Shown: positions 25,601 through 26,216 of the stretch, in pieces | Layout: every line of letters starts with the position of its first letter | How positions within the stretch are numbered: position 1 is the first letter of the stretch | Assembly: GCA_000969725.1 (NCBI GenBank) | Contig: JXSR01S035937.1 | DNA length: 26,216 nucleotides | Strand: one strand, 5' to 3' | Source of the DNA: Ophiothrix spiculata | Lineage: Eukaryota; Echinodermata; Ophiuroidea; Amphilepidida; Ophiotrichidae | The notes under the pieces: model-generated | Told to the model about the DNA's origin: nothing | What the model saw: the letters and a program-made list of their open reading frames with translations, nothing else | Database searches by the model: none | Translations under genes and position numbers: made by a program

Positions 25601-25911
25601 GGTGCAGAACCAAAAAGTGAGGAGGGTGGGGATGAGAATTACGCAGCCATTTTTTTTCTTTATGAGGCCTTGGGTGCTATTATAGATATACATTTACATA
25701 TATATAACTATATAACAGCCTTTGAAGGTATAATTTGCTTGCCATCACAATTATTTATTAGCATATACAATCAAACAAACAAACAAATATCATATTTGAT
25801 GATTGTGATTATTTTATTACAGTTAATACCAATAATCAATGACAAATGCAGGACCTTGATTGGAATCTTGGATAAAAAAGCTGAAACTGGAGAAAGTTTT
25901 GAGACAAAAGA
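19571..25911 (+). CDS. Cytochrome P450, CYP3/clan-3-like, N-terminal part (six exons, 3' end off window)
   Basis: Exons 19571-19671, 20116-20212, 21646-21698, 23535-23631, 24974-25090 and 25823-25911 join in one frame of 184 codons plus two bases, out of about 500 usual for the family. Residues 22-34 form the membrane anchor, 44-58 the basic/proline hinge (WRRG...GPMPLPLLGN), 88-112 the beta-1/helix B region, and 137-141 the helix-C WKRGR motif whose W and R contact a heme propionate. Family role: heme-thiolate monooxygenase on the ER membrane, using NADPH-P450 reductase to oxidise lipophilic substrates. The pattern (hinge, KQYGETFG, GETWKRGRS-MSPAFS) is closest to CYP3A, thromboxane synthase and related clan-3 enzymes; the substrate cannot be told. 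The cysteine loop and the EXXR motif lie outside the window. An in-frame TGA at 19556-19558 precedes the chosen ATG. Confidence 0.9.
19672..20115 (+). other. P450 intron 1
   Basis: Contains overlapping open frames on both strands (19683-19997 +, 19784-20065 -) with no domain and no family resemblance; judged non-coding. No bounded repeat recognised. Confidence 0.5.
20116..20212 (+). CDS. P450 exon 2: basic/proline-rich hinge
   Basis: Acceptor TTCTTTTAG, donor GTAAGT, 97 nt, phase 2 in and 0 out. It encodes VHQLNKFTYFWRRGITGP followed by MPLPLLGNLIPISSK. The G-P-x-P-L-P-x-L-G-N hinge is diagnostic of microsomal P450s and needed for correct folding against the membrane. Confidence 0.92.
20213..20972 (+). 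other. P450 intron 2, first part
   Basis: AT-rich with a short open frame (20612-20884) lacking recognisable domains, judged non-coding. Contains a perfect 20-bp palindrome, TATCGGATGGCCATCCGATA, at 20679-20698. Confidence 0.5.
20973..21343 (-). mobile_element. TTAA-flanked MITE, family 1 (copy b, reverse orientation)
   Basis: TTAA at both ends; TTAAAGGGGCACTTCATGAT on the left and, reversed, TTAAAGGTGCAATTCATGAT on the right. Its reverse complement is co-linear with 4988-5352 (TTTCTAGCTAAATAAAAAGA and CCGACCATTCGTTTTCAA are shared). Located in P450 intron 2. Confidence 0.85.
21646..21698 (+). CDS. P450 exon 3: helix A
   Basis: Acceptor CGTTTCAG, donor GTAAGT, 53 nt, phase 0 in and 2 out. 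It encodes GFLPAFAEWTKQYGETFG; the (K)-x-Y-G-x-x-(F/W)-G motif ends helix A in clan-3 enzymes. A small exon with no long open frame, found from the family pattern. Confidence 0.88.
21770..22144. mobile_element. hAT-like MITE with perfect 8-bp TSD GTGTGGGG
   Basis: GTGTGGGG at 21770-21777 and 22137-22144 flanks a 359-bp element with ends CAGTGGCGTAGCCAG and, reversed, CAGTTGCATAGCCAG (13 of 15 match). CAG...CTG termini plus an 8-bp duplication are hallmarks of hAT elements. The open frames at 21798-22205 (+) and 21890-22183 (-) run through it and are pyrimidine- or purine-run artefacts. In P450 intron 3. Confidence 0.88.
22550..23185. mobile_element. Large inverted-repeat element in P450 intron 3
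   Basis: Core arms 22678-22860 and about 22945-23116 are inverse copies: GTGAATCAAAAAAAA, CCTTGATAAAAGCACTAAAT, TTTAATAAGCTTT and AAAAAAGATATGAC-AATTTTG all reappear reversed. A weaker match extends outward to about 22550 (AAAATGTTTAAC) and 23185. The spacer is about 85 nt. Non-coding. Confidence 0.82.
23535..23631 (+). CDS. P450 exon 4: beta-1 strands and helix B
   Basis: Acceptor TTTTTTGCAG, donor GTGAGT, 97 nt, phase 2 in and 0 out. In the phase set by exon 3 it reads IYIFSLKILVLGDADIARQI then STKDFSAFQRRT, matching the P450 beta-1-1/beta-1-2 strands, the V-x-x-D-(P/A)-D turn and helix B. A longer open frame in another phase (23529-23777) is spurious. Confidence 0.9.
23700..23940 (+). repeat. 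End-less second copy of the 13539-13894 insert
   Basis: AAAAAGTGGACCTTT, TTTGGTTGACCCTAA, TAGTGGTTTTGACAA, TTTTCCAAGCATT and TTTTTGTACATTGTCA occur in the same order as in 13585-13835, followed by a G-run. Clear termini and target duplication are not visible. It begins about 70 nt after the donor of P450 exon 4. Confidence 0.7.
24032..24378 (+). mobile_element. Direct-repeat element, copy 1, with two internal hairpins
   Basis: Starts CTCATATATAGATTAATGTC, then CTCTGATTGGTTAAAAGTGA. ATAGATT...TGTC-CTCTG-TTGGTTA pairs with TTAACCAACCAGATGACAAA (24209-24228). A second inverted pair GGGGCATGGT/ACCATGCCCC (24272-24281 and 24341-24350) lies inside a longer AATATTGACTG/CAGTCAATATT stem. A near-repeat of the whole unit follows immediately. 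Confidence 0.65.
24379..24870 (+). mobile_element. Direct-repeat element, copy 2 (longer)
   Basis: Repeats the order of copy 1 from CCTCATATATAGATTCCTGT through ACCAACCAGATAACAA to the CAGTCAAT-ATTGTATA end. It retains about 150 nt of CpG-bearing middle sequence (ACTCGAGCTTCATCCGCGCT, ACACGCGCTGCG) that copy 1 lacks. It contains a 20-bp perfect stem, GTGATCTCAAAACCATGAAT (24753-24772) with its reverse complement at 24798-24817. Confidence 0.65.
24974..25090 (+). CDS. P450 exon 5: B-C loop and helix C
   Basis: Acceptor CTTTTCAG, donor GTATGG (a weak donor), 117 nt, phase 0/0. It encodes GSDFKIPNMEEGVLTAHGET, then WKRGRSYMSPAFSGSKMKQ. W and the second R of WKRGR are the helix-C residues that bind the heme propionate. 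The last 41 nt are part of a fivefold tandem duplication running into the intron (25050-25390). Confidence 0.92.
25050..25390 (+). repeat. Fivefold tandem duplication across the P450 exon 5/intron 5 junction
   Basis: Units of 72, 73, 73 and 73 nt (GAGCCCTGCATTTAGTGG starts at 25057, 25129, 25202, 25275 and 25348). Each unit holds the last 41 nt or so of exon 5, the donor and about 30 nt of intron. Donor-like junctions follow 25090, 25162 and 25235 (all AACAG|GTATGG), 25308 (AACAC|GTATGG) and 25381 (CCG|GTAGGT). Unit 2 is in frame with exon 5; unit 3 shifts frame and meets TAG at 25214-25216. Confidence 0.93.
25823..25911 (+). CDS. P450 exon 6: helix D
   Basis: Acceptor TTTTATTACAG, donor GTAAGT, 89 nt, phase 0 in and 2 out. 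It encodes LIPIINDKCRTLIGILDKKA and ETGESFETKE, which parallels the CYP3A segment from the end of helix C through helix D to the start of helix E. No further exon is recognisable before the window ends. Confidence 0.88.
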
Positions 25912-25941
25912 GTAAGTAGTCAAAGAAATCAAACTGAAAGT

Positions 25942-26216
25942 TAAAGGGACTAGCCTAGATTCCACTTAGAATTAAAAACTTATGGAAATGCTTTAATTAA
26001 GCTTAAAAGTGTAGTAAAATCCAAAAAAGTACAGAAATGCACACAGAAATGGCTCAAATAGACAGCGAATTGATTTGCAATATATCTTTATGTGATGGTG
26101 GTGTGACTATCCAGTGTTTTTCTAAATCCTAAATTTGTACCTCAGATGGATTTACCAGATAAAAGATCAAATGAAGCTCTTGGAGATGAGTTAATACATA
26201 TCAAAAGAGAAACAAT
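25942..26216. other. Intron 6 start, possible left end of another TTAA element
   Basis: TTAAAGGGACTAGCCTAGAT at 25942 resembles the TTAA-type element starts. The right end would be outside the window. No P450 exon is seen here. Confidence 0.3.

Noticed and set aside
26144..26216. Possible P450 exon 7 after CTCAG at 26144
   Set aside because: In the phase required by exon 6 it hits a stop after about 15 codons and does not resemble the expected helix E sequence.

Overview
The window is animal nuclear DNA. It is AT-rich by eye and gene-poor, with long introns, GT-AG splice sites and a very high load of short non-autonomous transposons and tRNA-derived SINEs. The repeat style, a tandem Calx-beta membrane protein and a clan-3 cytochrome P450 suggest a marine invertebrate deuterostome (echinoderm or hemichordate). 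That is an inference from style; nothing here fixes the species. No rRNA, functional tRNA, CRISPR, prokaryotic or viral gene was seen.

Positions 1-10518, + strand: the last nine coding exons of a gene whose 5' part lies off the left edge. Exons are 303-419, 2203-2427, 2897-3013, 3961-4188, 4780-4893, 6444-6725, 7035-7186, 8536-8595 and 10420-10518 (stop). They join in one open frame of 463 complete codons plus the stop. The product has three Calx-beta domains, a Gly-rich linker, one transmembrane helix and a cytoplasmic tail of about 75 residues. Each Calx-beta domain is built from one short and one long exon, all with phase-1 introns.

Positions 10519-19570: about 9 kb between the genes with no convincing coding exon. 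It holds a patchwork of miniature transposons: TTAA-flanked elements, hAT-like elements with 8-bp target duplications (one a nested composite carrying a TTAGGG-filled element), SINEs and a TIR element with TACAGGGTGTCCC ends.

Positions 19571-25911, + strand: the first six coding exons of a microsomal cytochrome P450 resembling CYP3/clan 3 (19571-19671, 20116-20212, 21646-21698, 23535-23631, 24974-25090, 25823-25911). They encode about 184 residues: membrane anchor, proline-rich hinge and the W-K-R-x-R helix-C motif. The heme-binding C-terminal half lies off the right edge.

The two genes point the same way, and nothing suggests a shared function. The most unusual local structure is a fivefold tandem duplication (25050-25390) of the end of P450 exon 5 plus the start of its intron, which lines up several donor-like splice sites. 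Also notable are at least six TTAA-flanked inverted-repeat elements with similar TTAAAGG-type ends, the nested hAT-like/TTAGGG composite, and several large inverted repeats in introns that could fold in pre-mRNA.
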